Below the pieces are notes generated by a model. It had not been told where the DNA came from. It searched no databases and saw nothing but the letters and a program-made list of their open reading frames with translations. Position numbers and translations under genes: made by a program. From positions 52,505 to 116,504 of the forward strand of contig DBHR01000015.1 in the NCBI GenBank assembly GCA_002296225.1: a stretch of DNA of 64,000 nucleotides. Direction: 5' to 3'. This stretch comes from Acidobacteria bacterium UBA823. Lineage in GTDB: Bacteria; Acidobacteriota; Vicinamibacteria; Vicinamibacterales; UBA823. Positions 1-9,023 of this stretch are shown piece by piece. Position 1 is the stretch's first letter. Every line of letters begins with the position of its first letter.

Positions 1-933
1 GTCGTATCCACCTTTAAAGAAATGGTAGGTTCCGTCGAACCTCCCCATCCCACCAGCAGTGAACGGATCGTCGGCGAAAAAGATGTCCCGAAGAACCGAA
101 AGTTCAGCATCAGATCGTACCGTGTAGGTCTGCTCGGGCCAGTTCATCGTCTCCACCACACCCGTCAGATGAGAGTCGGCGCCGTCTGTCTGTAAGTCAA
201 TACGATCAAAGACCAAGTTGGCGTCTTCGATCTTGAAGTCCGCCTGCATCGACGCCGTCATCGGCTCGAATGACCCGATCTGCACCGTCCCGTCCGAGAA
301 CGCGGCGGTTCCCTGGTAATCCAGAAGCTTAGTGCCCGTGACATCGAGGTTGCGTGCTACGGCGCTCCAGTCTGACCCGTAGTCATCGTAGGTAAGCGTC
401 CCACGATGAGCGCGCACGGAACTGAGCGTCGTGACGAACCAGTTGCCGCCGTTACGACCATCTTCCCCGTCCGCATCGCCCGCGAGATCCGGAAACGTGT
501 GCCGCCCGTCGGGGAAGCTCTCGACGACCATCTCCCAATCGGTCATTTCGATGGAATCGAAGAGGATCTCGCGACGGGCCAGCGACGACCAAGGCATCGA
601 TACGACAATGCGGTCCGCTCGCAAGAACGGGCGATCGGCAGGTGTCGGCCCTTCAATGATCAGGTCCTCGACTAGGAAACGACCGAGGAAGAGATAGATC
701 GACAGCTTGCCGATCCGTGCTGGCCGACGGACCTGCTGAAATACAGCCTCCTCGGCTTGCGCGCGGAGCGCTGGGCCCAAATCTACAGTGACACTCGTCA
801 CCACAAAGACCGCCACGACCAGACCAACCAGGCTCAGGCCGCGGGGTAGCCGGGCCTTCCACCACCTCACCCGCTCAGCAGCGGGCACGGACATCGTCGC
901 GTCAACCTTTGGTTCTTGCCTCGATTCCGTCAT
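1..933 (-). CDS. AsmA/TamB-like envelope protein, N-terminal part (cut by window edge)
   Basis: An open frame of 311 codons runs from an ATG at 933 off the left edge, so only the N-terminal part is seen. A basic N-terminus is followed by one hydrophobic helix (about residues 33-49, LVGLVVAVFVVTSVTV) and then a periplasmic part rich in short beta segments. The stretch around residues 68-135 (RIGKLSIYLFLGRFLVEDL, then LRADRIVVSMPW) has the look of the AsmA-like superfamily, where a lipid-groove repeat is tethered to the inner membrane and helps move lipids or insert outer-membrane proteins. The ATG lies 23 bases after the stop of the biotin carrier gene, so it is probably the last visible member of that run. 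The Shine-Dalgarno match is weak. The exact subfamily (TamB, YhdP, AsmA) cannot be told without the C-terminus. Confidence 0.7.
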   Translation of the reverse strand, partial: MTESRQEPKVDATMSVPAAERVRWWKARLPRGLSLVGLVVAVFVVTSVTVDLGPALRAQAEEAVFQQVRRPARIGKLSIYLFLGRFLVEDLIIEGPTPADRPFLRADRIVVSMPWSSLARREILFDSIEMTDWEMVVESFPDGRHTFPDLAGDADGEDGRNGGNWFVTTLSSVRAHRGTLTYDDYGSDWSAVARNLDVTGTKLLDYQGTAAFSDGTVQIGSFEPMTASMQADFKIEDANLVFDRIDLQTDGADSHLTGVVETMNWPEQTYTVRSDAELSVLRDIFFADDPFTAGGMGRFDGTYHFFKGGYD

Positions 934-956
934 CCGTAACCCACTCGTTCAACCAA

Positions 957-1472
957 TCACTCAACCGTAGCCAACAGTTGCCCGGCTTCAACCACCATCC
1001 CTTTGTGAGCGGCAATTTCCCCTACGCGCCCACCCCGTGGCGCCACTAGGGCGTTCTCCATTTTCATCGCCTCAACGACTATGAGCTCCTGTTGCTCGAC
1101 CACTTCGTCGCCAACCGAAACCATCACCCTTACAACGCGGCCGGGCATGGGAGCGACCACTTCCCTACGGCCAGCCGCACCCGGTCCCTCAGACAGACGG
1201 CCTACGCGCCCACCACCGACGACCGCGCGAAACACCCCCTCACAAAGTTGGACATCAAGGTGCCCTCGGAGGCCAGCAGCAGTCACCGTCATTTCGTGGC
1301 TCGTCGGAGCGCCATCGAGACGAATGATCGATAGCCTGCCACCACCGAGCCGGCGGGCATCAATCATGTGGCGTCGGCCGCCCACGTTCACCCGTAAACG
1401 ATGTTCCTGCGACGGCGACCGCTCGACCGTCACTGTTCGTACCAGCCCGTTGACCTCAATCTCCACACGCAT
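957..1472 (-). CDS. Biotin carboxyl carrier protein of an acyl-CoA carboxylase
   Basis: A 171-residue protein whose C-terminal half (about 103-171) is a biotinyl/lipoyl domain. It carries the motif EAMKM at residues 134-138, with Lys137 as the biotinylated residue, preceded by APMPGRV typical of these domains. The first 100 residues resemble the linker region found in the alpha chain of propionyl/methylcrotonyl-type carboxylases, here made as a separate gene. It shuttles carboxyl groups between the biotin carboxylase encoded 12 bases upstream and the PccB-type carboxyltransferase. The order carboxyltransferase, biotin carboxylase, carrier on one strand supports a single complex. Confidence 0.93.
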   Translation of the reverse strand: MRVEIEVNGLVRTVTVERSPSQEHRLRVNVGGRRHMIDARRLGGGRLSIIRLDGAPTSHEMTVTAAGLRGHLDVQLCEGVFRAVVGGGRVGRLSEGPGAAGRREVVAPMPGRVVRVMVSVGDEVVEQQELIVVEAMKMENALVAPRGGRVGEIAAHKGMVVEAGQLLATVE

Positions 1473-1484
1473 ACGTCAAGCGGG

Positions 1485-2999
1485 TCAGGCGCGAAGTGCG
1501 TCCGCCCGAGCGACACGACGCCACGTGGAGCCTCCATCCACGTTCACCGTCGCATCTTGGCTGCCTGCCTCCATGAATACGTGCACCGCCGCGCCAATTA
1601 CAGCGAGTTCCTCCGCCTCGGATGACGGCTCCACGAATGGGCGGCCACCGCGTTCGGCCAGGGTTGTATCAATAAACGTCGTGTCCAAGGGTCCCGCGGC
1701 GAACGCGTCGGAGCGCAACAACCAGCGAAAGAACGGCACCGTTGTCTTAATGCCCTGGATTTCGTATTCGTCCATCGCCCTGCGCATCCTAGCGATGGCG
1801 TGCGGGCGATCCGCTCCCCAAGCCACCACCTTCGAAATCAATGGATCGTAAAAAAGCGGCACCTCACCACCCACAACGGCGCAACTGTCCTCGCGAATGC
1901 CGGGCCCCGAAGGTGCCCGGAGACCGCGAAGCCGCCCTGGTGAGGGCAAGAACAACGCATCGGGGTCCTCGGTATACACCCGGCATTCGATTGCGTGCCC
2001 GGTCGGCGTAAGCGCTCGGTCGACTGCGATATCGAGCGCCTCACCCAGAGCGATGCGAAATTGCCACCGGACCAAGTCGACCCCCGTGACCGCCTCGGTC
2101 ACACCGTGCTCAACCTGCAATCGCGTGTTCATCTCAAGAAAATAAAACGCGCCCGACGCATCGACCAAAAATTCGACGGTGCCGGCGTTTGTGTAGCCGA
2201 CCGCTCGGGCAATCGACACGGCCGCGTCGGCCATAGCCGCCCTGCGGTCAAGCGGCATACCAAAGGCCGGCGATTCCTCGACCACTTTCTGATGCCGGCG
2301 TTGAATCGAGCATTCCCGTTCAACGAATGGTACGACCGTACCGTACTCGTCGGCGAGCACCTGGACTTCGACATGGCGTGGACACTGCAGCTGACGTTCG
2401 AGATAAACAGCGCTATCGCCAAACGCCGATTCCGATTCCGATCGCGCTCCGGCGAGGGCCGCAACAAGCCCAGACGGCTCAGTGACAAGCCGCATTCCTT
2501 TGCCGCCCCCACCAGCTACCGGCTTGATGAACAGCGGATAGCCGATCCCGGCAGCGAGGGTGACCAACTCATCGTCAGGAAGCTCCGGGTCGATTGGCGC
2601 GTCCGTGCCGGGCACGACGGGAACGCCGGCGGAAACCGCCGCCTCGCGCGCCGCCACCTTCCCGCCCATTAGCGTGATCACGTCAGCCGACGGACCGACG
2701 AACACCCGACCGACCGCGCGGACCGCGGCGGCGAACTCAGCATTCTCCGCTAAGAAGCCGTATCCAGGATGGACCGCCCACACGTCGGCGCGTTCGGCGA
2801 CCTCGACCAGTTTGTCAATGCGTAAGTAGCTATCACGCGGCTCACTTGCACCAATAGCGTACGCCTCATCGGCATAGGTGACGTGGGCCGCAGTACGGTC
2901 GCACTCGGAGTACACCGCCACGCTGCTGAAGCCCATTTCGCGACAGGCTCGCATGATTCGAATGGCGATTTCGCCACGATTGGCGACCAAGACCCTCAT
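1485..2999 (-). CDS. accC: Biotin carboxylase subunit of acyl-CoA carboxylase
   Basis: 504 residues from the ATG at 2999. A TTG further upstream would add 11 residues, but the family normally begins at MRVLVANRGEIA. It has the N-terminal biotin carboxylase domain, the ATP-grasp domain with the glycine loop GGGGKGM (163-169), and the metal and bicarbonate site around EMNTRLQVEH (289-298). It carboxylates biotin on the carrier protein using ATP and bicarbonate. One oddity is Gly299 where the family motif almost always has Pro (VEHPVTE, here VEHGVTE); another is CRVYTEDP in place of the more usual CRINAEDP. It lies 101 bases after pccB and 12 bases before the carrier gene. Whether the complex prefers acetyl- or propionyl-CoA is decided by the carboxyltransferase subunit. 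Confidence 0.95.
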   Translation of the reverse strand: MRVLVANRGEIAIRIMRACREMGFSSVAVYSECDRTAAHVTYADEAYAIGASEPRDSYLRIDKLVEVAERADVWAVHPGYGFLAENAEFAAAVRAVGRVFVGPSADVITLMGGKVAAREAAVSAGVPVVPGTDAPIDPELPDDELVTLAAGIGYPLFIKPVAGGGGKGMRLVTEPSGLVAALAGARSESESAFGDSAVYLERQLQCPRHVEVQVLADEYGTVVPFVERECSIQRRHQKVVEESPAFGMPLDRRAAMADAAVSIARAVGYTNAGTVEFLVDASGAFYFLEMNTRLQVEHGVTEAVTGVDLVRWQFRIALGEALDIAVDRALTPTGHAIECRVYTEDPDALFLPSPGRLRGLRAPSGPGIREDSCAVVGGEVPLFYDPLISKVVAWGADRPHAIARMRRAMDEYEIQGIKTTVPFFRWLLRSDAFAAGPLDTTFIDTTLAERGGRPFVEPSSEAEELAVIGAAVHVFMEAGSQDATVNVDGGSTWRRVARADALRA

Positions 3000-3100
3000 G
3001 TTGTGCTTACCGCCCACGCAGCACCGAAACAACGAGCAGAAGGGCGCACAAGGCGCGAGATCTGCCTTTTATTCTAGCACTTAAGGAGCAGCAACCAGCT

Positions 3101-4663
3101 TTAGAGCGGGATGTTGCCGTGCTTTTTAGGTGGATTTTTGTCCCGCTTGTTAGTGAGGCTAGCAAAGGCGGCAACCAGCGTCCGACGGGTTCGCCGAGGC
3201 TGGATCACCGCATCAAGATAACCCCGCGCCGCGGCGGTGTAAGGATTGGCGAACTTCTCACGGAACTCAAGGATCTTTTCAGCACGCAGGGCATCAGGAT
3301 CCGCGGCGGCTTCAAGCTCCTTTTTGTACAGTACGTTGACGGCACCTTCCGGCCCCATGACGGAAATCTCGGCTGTCGGCCACGCGTAATTGAGGTCGGT
3401 GCGAAGGTGTTTGCTCGCCATCACACAGTAGGCACCGCCGTACGCCTTCCGGGTAATAACCGTGACCTTGGGAACAGTCGCCTCCGCGAAGGCGTATAAG
3501 AGTTTCGCACCATGGCGGATAATGCCGCCATGCTCTTGCTGGGTGCCGGGTAAGAAACCTGGCACGTCCTCAAAAGTTAACAGTGGGATGTTGAAAGCGT
3601 CGCAGAACCGCACGAAGCGAGCCCCCTTAACTGACGCGTCGATGTCAAGCGTTCCGGCCAGATGCGCCGGCTGGTTGGCGACGACGCCGACACTGCGCCC
3701 GTCGAGACGCACAAAACCAACGACCAGATTCTTGGCAAACTGGCGGTGCACTTCGAGGAAAGCACCATCGTCGGCGACAGTATGGATGAGCTCAATAATG
3801 TCGTAGGGCTGTGTCGGCGACTCTGGTATGAGCTGATCGAGCGCCTCGTCCTCACGATCCACTGGATCGTTAGACACAACGATTGGCGGATCATCGAGGT
3901 TGTTGCTCGGTAGAAACCCCAGTAGCTCGCGGAGCAGGGATAGGCATCCGCGATCGTCCGCCACAGCGAAATGGGCAACGCCGCTCGTGGCGTTGTGCGT
4001 CGTCGCACCGCCCAACGATTCCATCGTCACCGACTCGTGCGTGACCGTCCGAATGACGTCCGGGCCGGTCACGAACATATAACTCGTACGGTCCACCATG
4101 ACTGTGAAATCAGTGATAGCGGGCGAATACACCGCACCGCCCGCGCAAGGCCCCATGATGGCCGAGAGTTGGGGCACGACGCCTGACGCCAGAGTGTTAC
4201 GGAGGAAGATGTCGGCATAACCGCCAAGGGACAACACGCCCTCCTGAATTCTCGCGCCACCAGAGTCGTTGAGGCCAACGATCGGTGCCCCCATCTTGAG
4301 CGCCTGATCCATCAGCTTGACGATCTTGGCAGCGTTAGTCTCTGACAAGGACCCGCCGATGACCGTGAAGTCCTGGGCAAACGCGTAAACCGTACGGCCA
4401 TCGACACGACCAAATCCGGCGACGACACCATCGCCTGGCACGACCTGTTCAGCTAAGCCGAAATCGCGGCATCGGTGCGTCACGAAACGATCGATTTCTT
4501 GGAAGGTCCCAGGATCGAAAAAGTAATCGATCCGTTCGCGGGCTGTAAGCTTGCCGGCTGCGTGCTGCCGGGTAAGACGAGCCTCGCCGCCCGACTCATC
4601 AGCGCGCCGCTCAAGATCAGCCAAGGTCTTGTCCGGTGTATTCATGATGCCAACAGCCCACAC
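3101..4663 (-). CDS. pccB: Propionyl-CoA carboxylase-type carboxyltransferase (beta) subunit
   Basis: A 520-residue carboxyltransferase of the single-chain PccB type, with both crotonase-like halves: GLNDSGGARIQEGV near 130-143 with GPCAGGAVYSPA near 171-182, and the second-half FEDVPGFLPGTQQE near 364-377. It transfers the carboxyl group from biotin to an acyl-CoA, most often propionyl-CoA, giving methylmalonyl-CoA. In characterised PccB proteins an Asp in the GGAYDVM motif helps set short-chain specificity; here the motif reads GGAYCVM, with Cys413. The GTG start at 4663 follows an AAGGG box inside the end of the preceding gene; an ATG at 4645 would give a more usual N-terminus and is a real alternative. 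The start is 4 bases from the stop of the aldolase gene. Confidence 0.93.
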   Translation of the reverse strand: MWAVGIMNTPDKTLADLERRADESGGEARLTRQHAAGKLTARERIDYFFDPGTFQEIDRFVTHRCRDFGLAEQVVPGDGVVAGFGRVDGRTVYAFAQDFTVIGGSLSETNAAKIVKLMDQALKMGAPIVGLNDSGGARIQEGVLSLGGYADIFLRNTLASGVVPQLSAIMGPCAGGAVYSPAITDFTVMVDRTSYMFVTGPDVIRTVTHESVTMESLGGATTHNATSGVAHFAVADDRGCLSLLRELLGFLPSNNLDDPPIVVSNDPVDREDEALDQLIPESPTQPYDIIELIHTVADDGAFLEVHRQFAKNLVVGFVRLDGRSVGVVANQPAHLAGTLDIDASVKGARFVRFCDAFNIPLLTFEDVPGFLPGTQQEHGGIIRHGAKLLYAFAEATVPKVTVITRKAYGGAYCVMASKHLRTDLNYAWPTAEISVMGPEGAVNVLYKKELEAAADPDALRAEKILEFREKFANPYTAAARGYLDAVIQPRRTRRTLVAAFASLTNKRDKNPPKKHGNIPL

Positions 4664-4666
4664 CAG

Positions 4667-5320
4667 TCAGCCCTTGGCGGCCTGCGCCTTCTCCCAGTCA
4701 GCAAGGAACTTCTCGAGCCCGATGTCAGTCAGCGGATGCTTGAATAACGCCTCGATCACCGCAGGTGGACATGTGCAAACATCGGCGCCGAGGCGACCGG
4801 CCTGCACAATATGAATCGGGCCGCGGACACTAGCGACAAGCACCTCTGTGCCAAACTCGTAGTTCTCGTAAATGTCGACGATCTGGCTGATCAGCTCCAT
4901 GCCTGAGGTCGCAATGTCATCCAGTCTGCCAACAAATGGGCTGACAAAGGTCGCGCCAGCCTTTGCAGCTAGCAGCGCTTGCGTCGCCGAGAAGACCAGC
5001 GTCACATTTACTCGAATGCCCTCATTCGCCAGCGTACCGCAGGCCTGCACACCTGGCTTGCCGAAAGGCACTTTCACGACGATGTGCTCGTCGATGCCCG
5101 CCAACTCGCGACCTTCCCGGACCATGCCCGTTACGTCCGTCGCGACGACTTCAGCGCTGACCGGACCCTTGACTGTCTGACAAATCTCCTTGAGCACAAC
5201 CCGAGGTTCGCCACCGGCTTTAGCGAGAAGCGATGGATTCGTCGTAACCCCGTCGATAATCCCGAGCGGGACGAGACTGGCAATGTCGTTAACGTTTCCG
5301 GAATCGACGAACAGTTTCAT
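4667..5320 (-). CDS. fsa: Transaldolase / fructose-6-phosphate aldolase family (TalC/MipB)
   Basis: 217 residues, the normal size of the short transaldolase family. The ATG at 5320 has a near-perfect Shine-Dalgarno (GGAAGGAG, about 6 bases away), so the longer frame is rejected. Visible features are the N-terminal MKLFVDSGN, the phosphate-side TTNPSLL (26-32), and the Schiff-base lysine Lys83 in HIVVKVPF. NVTLVFSATQA and FVSPFVGR follow as in transaldolase-type members. It moves dihydroxyacetone units among sugar phosphates in the cytoplasm and fits with the transketolase gene at 34809-36677. It sits between the FnIII lipoprotein and pccB on the same strand, without an obvious metabolic link. 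Transaldolase versus fructose-6-phosphate aldolase activity cannot be settled from the sequence. Confidence 0.9.
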   Translation of the reverse strand: MKLFVDSGNVNDIASLVPLGIIDGVTTNPSLLAKAGGEPRVVLKEICQTVKGPVSAEVVATDVTGMVREGRELAGIDEHIVVKVPFGKPGVQACGTLANEGIRVNVTLVFSATQALLAAKAGATFVSPFVGRLDDIATSGMELISQIVDIYENYEFGTEVLVASVRGPIHIVQAGRLGADVCTCPPAVIEALFKHPLTDIGLEKFLADWEKAQAAKG

Positions 5321-5370
5321 CAGCAACTCCTTCCTGACGCGAGTGCTCACTCGCAAGCCGTCAGACCCAG

Positions 5371-6735
5371 TTACTGCGGCGATTCGGTCACCCGGTTCGA
5401 AGGTTCGCTGACATTAGGCGAAACCGCCGCGTCCACAGCAACCACCGCATAAACATAGACGACACCTGCCGTGCCGGTCGTATCCTGATAAGTCGTTTCC
5501 GGCAGCAGCTCAGTCATCAAAGGCTGGAGTGTGTCACCAGGTGACTCGCCGCGCAAGACTAGATAGCCTGCCAAGTCAGAGTCTGGACTTGGCTGCCAGA
5601 TGAGGCTAACCGCGCCAACGCTCCCAACCGCCACTAAATTCCTCGGCGGGGCCGGTGGAAACGTGTCGTGGAATTCGACACAGGCCGGCGGAGACGGCTC
5701 GCTTTCAATCGGCTCACCATCCATCGTCGCGATCGCCCGAACGACATAGCACCGTTCCACACCAAACTCTACGCTCGTGTCAGTCCACTCCAACACATCA
5801 AGCGGCAATGGGTTTACGAGCATGGGTATGACCACGTCGCTGTCAATCGGCTCCGCAATACGTGGTGTGTAGCTGTAGACGTTATAGGCCGTGGGCTCAG
5901 CGGAGACAATTGCGGGCGTCGACTCCAAGGGGGCCGGGGTCCCTAGCGTCTGCGCGATGGCAGGCCCTTGCACAGTGTGTGTCGCGCCTGGCGCGGCCAG
6001 CCAGGTAATTGTCACGGCGTCGATAACGTAAGTCACCTCAGGCAGTCCCGGTGGTTTCGGCGCGTCATCCAGCCGCACGTCCAATCGAGACGACATGTTG
6101 CCAAAATCACCGTCGGCCGTCCGGCCGATCGCCACGTAGGTGCGACGCGCCGGTGCCTCGAAGAACGGTAAGGCCAGCGGTGGTTCTACCCAGCGCAACC
6201 CGGTCACAGTCGGTGCTTTGGCATCATCCTCATCGTCCTCGTCTACCACGAAACGACGATCAACGTCCGACAGGTCGGCCGGCGTCAGCAGCTCTTGTGT
6301 CAAGACCTCGCGCACTGTCACCGTCTCACCTAGCACCGGAAGCACCAACAGTGGATCGTCCGGCAAAGGTGGCACACTCGGCTCAGCCCCCGCCGGGTTG
6401 GCCGGCGGCCTGATGTCGATCGTCGCCAGCAGTGTTGCCACCTCAACGAACTCTTCATCGGTCAACGGGTTGACCCCTGCCTGCAGCGGACCAACCGTGA
6501 TCGCGTAAACTTCGACAGTGGACAGATCGGCCGGTGAGCTACCGTCGGTGTTAAGGGTCGGTACATCGAATTGGAGGTGCACCTCGGCACCGAGCCGACG
6601 CGCGGTGAACTCAGCGGGTTCGGTCGGCACAATCCGGATCGGCGCCCGCGGCGGCCCTTTCTTGCCACAGCCCACCACCGGGAGGAGGGCCATCAAGAGG
6701 ATAGCCGCCGTGCAGCAACGCCGGAGTAGGTTCAC
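5371..6735 (-). CDS. Lipoprotein with LptM-like N-terminus and fibronectin type III domains
   Basis: 454 residues. A short signal sequence ends in a lipobox (LPVVGC, lipidated Cys23) followed directly by GKKGPP. This resembles the CGxKGPL start of small LptM/YifL lipoproteins, which act at the LPS translocon in enterobacteria. The rest is a chain of beta domains; the last (about 345-450, starting at PPAPPRNLVAVG) is a clear fibronectin type III module, and an earlier one lies near 215-330. The GTG start overlaps the hslU stop in a GTGA, so translation is probably coupled. It would be anchored in the inner or outer membrane facing the periplasm. The function is unknown; the resemblance to LptM rests on the first few residues after the lipid only. 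Confidence 0.75.
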   Translation of the reverse strand: MNLLRRCCTAAILLMALLPVVGCGKKGPPRAPIRIVPTEPAEFTARRLGAEVHLQFDVPTLNTDGSSPADLSTVEVYAITVGPLQAGVNPLTDEEFVEVATLLATIDIRPPANPAGAEPSVPPLPDDPLLVLPVLGETVTVREVLTQELLTPADLSDVDRRFVVDEDDEDDAKAPTVTGLRWVEPPLALPFFEAPARRTYVAIGRTADGDFGNMSSRLDVRLDDAPKPPGLPEVTYVIDAVTITWLAAPGATHTVQGPAIAQTLGTPAPLESTPAIVSAEPTAYNVYSYTPRIAEPIDSDVVIPMLVNPLPLDVLEWTDTSVEFGVERCYVVRAIATMDGEPIESEPSPPACVEFHDTFPPAPPRNLVAVGSVGAVSLIWQPSPDSDLAGYLVLRGESPGDTLQPLMTELLPETTYQDTTGTAGVVYVYAVVAVDAAVSPNVSEPSNRVTESPQ

Positions 6736-8111
6736 AGGATGTATCGGGTCCGGTCTTCGTTCTTGATAATGTCCGCCAGCATCCGGTCGACGTAGGCCGC
6801 GTCGATCGCGATCGACTTCTCAGTCATGTCCGGCGCTTCGAACGAGATTTCCTCGAGGATTTTCTCCATTACCGTGTGTAACCGACGTGCACCGATGTTT
6901 TCTGCGCTCTCATTGACCAGGGTGGCCAGCTCGGCAACGCGATCGATCGCACCAGTGTTGAAGCTCAACTCAACCCCTTCAGTCGCCAGTAGCGCAGTGT
7001 ACTGCTTGACGAGCGCACCGCGGGGCTCGGTGAGAATCCGCACGAACTCCTCCGTACCGAGTGCCTGAAGCTCGACGCGAATCGGAAACCGACCCTGCAG
7101 TTCGGGAATGAGATCTGCCGGCTTCGAGACGGAAAACGCGCCAGCCGCGATAAACAAGATGTGGTCGGTGCGTACGATACCGTGCTTCGTATTGACCGGG
7201 GTACCTTCCACGATCGGCAGGATGTCGCGCTGGACACCCTCGCGGCTCACGTCGGGCCCGTGCGTGCTCTCGTGTCTCGCGATCTTATCGATCTCGTCGA
7301 TGAAGATGATACCGGCCTGCTCGACTCGCTCGACGGCCGCGCGTCCGACCGATTCCATATCGACGAGCTTCTGCTCTTCTTCCTGTACGAGGTATTTGAG
7401 CGCCTCGGGTATGGGCATGCTGCGCTTTCTGGTGTGGCCCTGAAACAGGCTCGGTAGCATGTCCTTCATGTTGATGTCAATCTCCTCGACCGACGAGCCC
7501 GCCACGATCTCGAACGATGGAAACGACTTCCCACGAACATCGACCTCGACCCGTCGGCTGTCAAGCTGGCCGGCCATGAGCTGCTCCCGAAATTTCTCAC
7601 GCGTCCGCTGCACACGTTCGCGTGCCGCGTTTACCTCGTCGCTGTTACCCGCAGGCTTAATCGGCGGTAGTAGCAGATCGAGCACCCGTTCCTCAGCGTT
7701 GCGCTTGGCCCGCTCTCTGACCTCGACCAGCCGCTCGTCACGAACCATGTCGACGGCCAGTTCGGTGAGATCACGCACCATGGATTCGACGTCGCGGCCC
7801 ACATAGCCCACCTCGGTAAATTTTGACGCTTCGACCTTGATGAACGGTGATTGCGCCAATCGCGCCAGACGTCTGGCGATCTCGGTTTTCCCAACACCCG
7901 TTGGACCAATCATCAGGATGTTTTTCGGCGCCACCTCCTCGGCAAGTTCCGGGGAGAGCTTCTGCCGGCGCATCCGGTTCCGGAGTGCCACCGCTACGGC
8001 GCGCTTCGCCTGCGTCTGCCCAACGACGAACTTATCGAGCTCAGCGACAATCTGGCGCGGGGTAAGCGAATCGGCTGTGGATTTGGTGGTCCCGGGAAGA
8101 TAGATTGGCAT
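6732..8111 (-). CDS. hslU: ATP-dependent protease ATPase subunit HslU
   Basis: 459 residues, close to the family length. It is an AAA+ unfoldase with N-terminal LTPRQIVAELD, Walker A GPTGVGKT (69-76), the pore loop GYVG (102-105), an intermediate I domain (about 125-235), Walker B FIDEID (270-275), and a C-terminal tail ending RYIL that docks into HslV. It unfolds proteins and feeds them to the HslV peptidase in the cytoplasm. It lies 44 bases after hslV and is coupled by a GTGA overlap to the lipoprotein gene downstream. Confidence 0.98.
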   Translation of the reverse strand: MPIYLPGTTKSTADSLTPRQIVAELDKFVVGQTQAKRAVAVALRNRMRRQKLSPELAEEVAPKNILMIGPTGVGKTEIARRLARLAQSPFIKVEASKFTEVGYVGRDVESMVRDLTELAVDMVRDERLVEVRERAKRNAEERVLDLLLPPIKPAGNSDEVNAARERVQRTREKFREQLMAGQLDSRRVEVDVRGKSFPSFEIVAGSSVEEIDINMKDMLPSLFQGHTRKRSMPIPEALKYLVQEEEQKLVDMESVGRAAVERVEQAGIIFIDEIDKIARHESTHGPDVSREGVQRDILPIVEGTPVNTKHGIVRTDHILFIAAGAFSVSKPADLIPELQGRFPIRVELQALGTEEFVRILTEPRGALVKQYTALLATEGVELSFNTGAIDRVAELATLVNESAENIGARRLHTVMEKILEEISFEAPDMTEKSIAIDAAYVDRMLADIIKNEDRTRYIL

Positions 8112-8155
8112 CAGCGAAATTCAAGATGCACGGGACAACTCGCCACGAGACGCCA

Positions 8156-8683
8156 CTACAATTCCTCGATTGAAATGAAGTCGTTCGTGTACACACAGAT
8201 CCCAGCGGCGATCCGCATCGCCGCTTCAGCGATCTGGTAAGCGTCAAGGCTCGTGTGGTTAGCCAGCGCCTTAGCCGCCGAGAGCGCGTAGGGCCCGCCT
8301 GAGCCGATGGCAACAATACCGTCATCCGGCTCAATCAGATCGCCGGTGCCCGAAAGGAGGAACGTCGAATCCTTGTCCGTAACGACCAGCATCGCCTCAA
8401 GTCGGCGCAGCACGCGATCCGAGCGCCAGTCTTTGGCAAGTTCAACGGCAGAACGTTCGAGGTTGCCGCGGTACTGTTCGAGCTTGGTCTCGAATCTCTC
8501 AAATAGCGCGAATGAGTCGGCGGCTGAACCGGCGAAACCGGCAAGAACGCGGTCATCGAAAAGGCGGCGAATCTTCCTGGCGCCCTGCTTTACCACCGTC
8601 TGGCCGAAGGTCACCTGCCCGTCGCCGGCCATGATGGTTCGGCCTCCATGTCGCACCGCGAGAACGGTCGTGCTGTGATGCAT
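8156..8683 (-). CDS. hslV: ATP-dependent protease peptidase subunit HslV
   Basis: 175 residues from the ATG at 8683. The proteasome-like core begins STTVLAVRHGG, so the catalytic N-terminal threonine is expected to be exposed by removing the short Met-His-His-Ser leader; comparable short leaders occur in other HslV proteins. MAGDGQVTFG, LFDDRVLAGFAG and the C-terminal TNDFISIEEL are family hallmarks. The frame stays open upstream to 8806, but the extra 41 residues do not look like HslV and overlap a good promoter, so they are left out. Together with HslU it forms a two-component protease. No clear Shine-Dalgarno is seen. Confidence 0.97.
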   Translation of the reverse strand: MHHSTTVLAVRHGGRTIMAGDGQVTFGQTVVKQGARKIRRLFDDRVLAGFAGSAADSFALFERFETKLEQYRGNLERSAVELAKDWRSDRVLRRLEAMLVVTDKDSTFLLSGTGDLIEPDDGIVAIGSGGPYALSAAKALANHTSLDAYQIAEAAMRIAAGICVYTNDFISIEEL

Positions 8684-9023
8684 TCGGCGAATCGAAAAGT
8701 AATCGTAAACGTAAGTCCGTGGTTGGATGGCGTCGAAGCACCAACGTCGCGAGTTTATCGAATGGATGAAAACAGTGTCAATGCCGCGAACCAACCACAC
8801 GCACACTCGGGACCTACCTACGGTGTGGGCATCCTGTTCGCGAGGATGGTGGACACGAGGTAGATGCCGCTACCGAACACGTTGGAGACAACGACCGAGC
8901 CCCGGTCGATCGGAGCAAGCTCCAGCGTCGACGGGTGGGATGTGTACTTAGGAGGCGGTGAAGCTAAAGTGGAACCGTGGGACGTCACAGTCATGACTTT
9001 TGGAGAGCACCGATCGTTTCAAT
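8684..9023. other. Intergenic region upstream of hslV
   Basis: 340 bases without a supported gene. It contains a predicted hslV promoter (8754-8781, minus strand) and a small hairpin, CGACCG/CGGTCG, at 8892-8908. The hairpin lies downstream of the sigma-factor operon but has no U-run, so it is at best a weak terminator. The short frames here have no family features. Confidence 0.5.
8754..8781 (-). promoter_or_regulatory. Predicted sigma-70-type promoter of hslVU
   Basis: On the minus strand a perfect -35 box TTGACA (8776-8781) is followed after 16 bases by GATAAA (8754-8759). Transcription would start near 8747, about 64 bases before the hslV ATG. It lies in the only sizeable gap ahead of the hslV-to-AsmA run. 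Confidence 0.5.

Noticed and set aside
1081..1851. 256-codon plus-strand frame opposite the biotin carrier and carboxylase genes
   Set aside because: Antisense to two well-supported genes, Ser/Thr/Arg/Pro-rich, with no recognisable domain.
8684..8806. Upstream extension of hslV by 41 codons
   Set aside because: The extra residues do not resemble HslV, and a TTGACA/GATAAA promoter lies inside the stretch, so the ATG at 8683 is the better start.
8892..8908. Hairpin that might end the sigma-factor operon
   Set aside because: Only a six-base stem with no run of U after it on the relevant strand; too weak for a terminator call.
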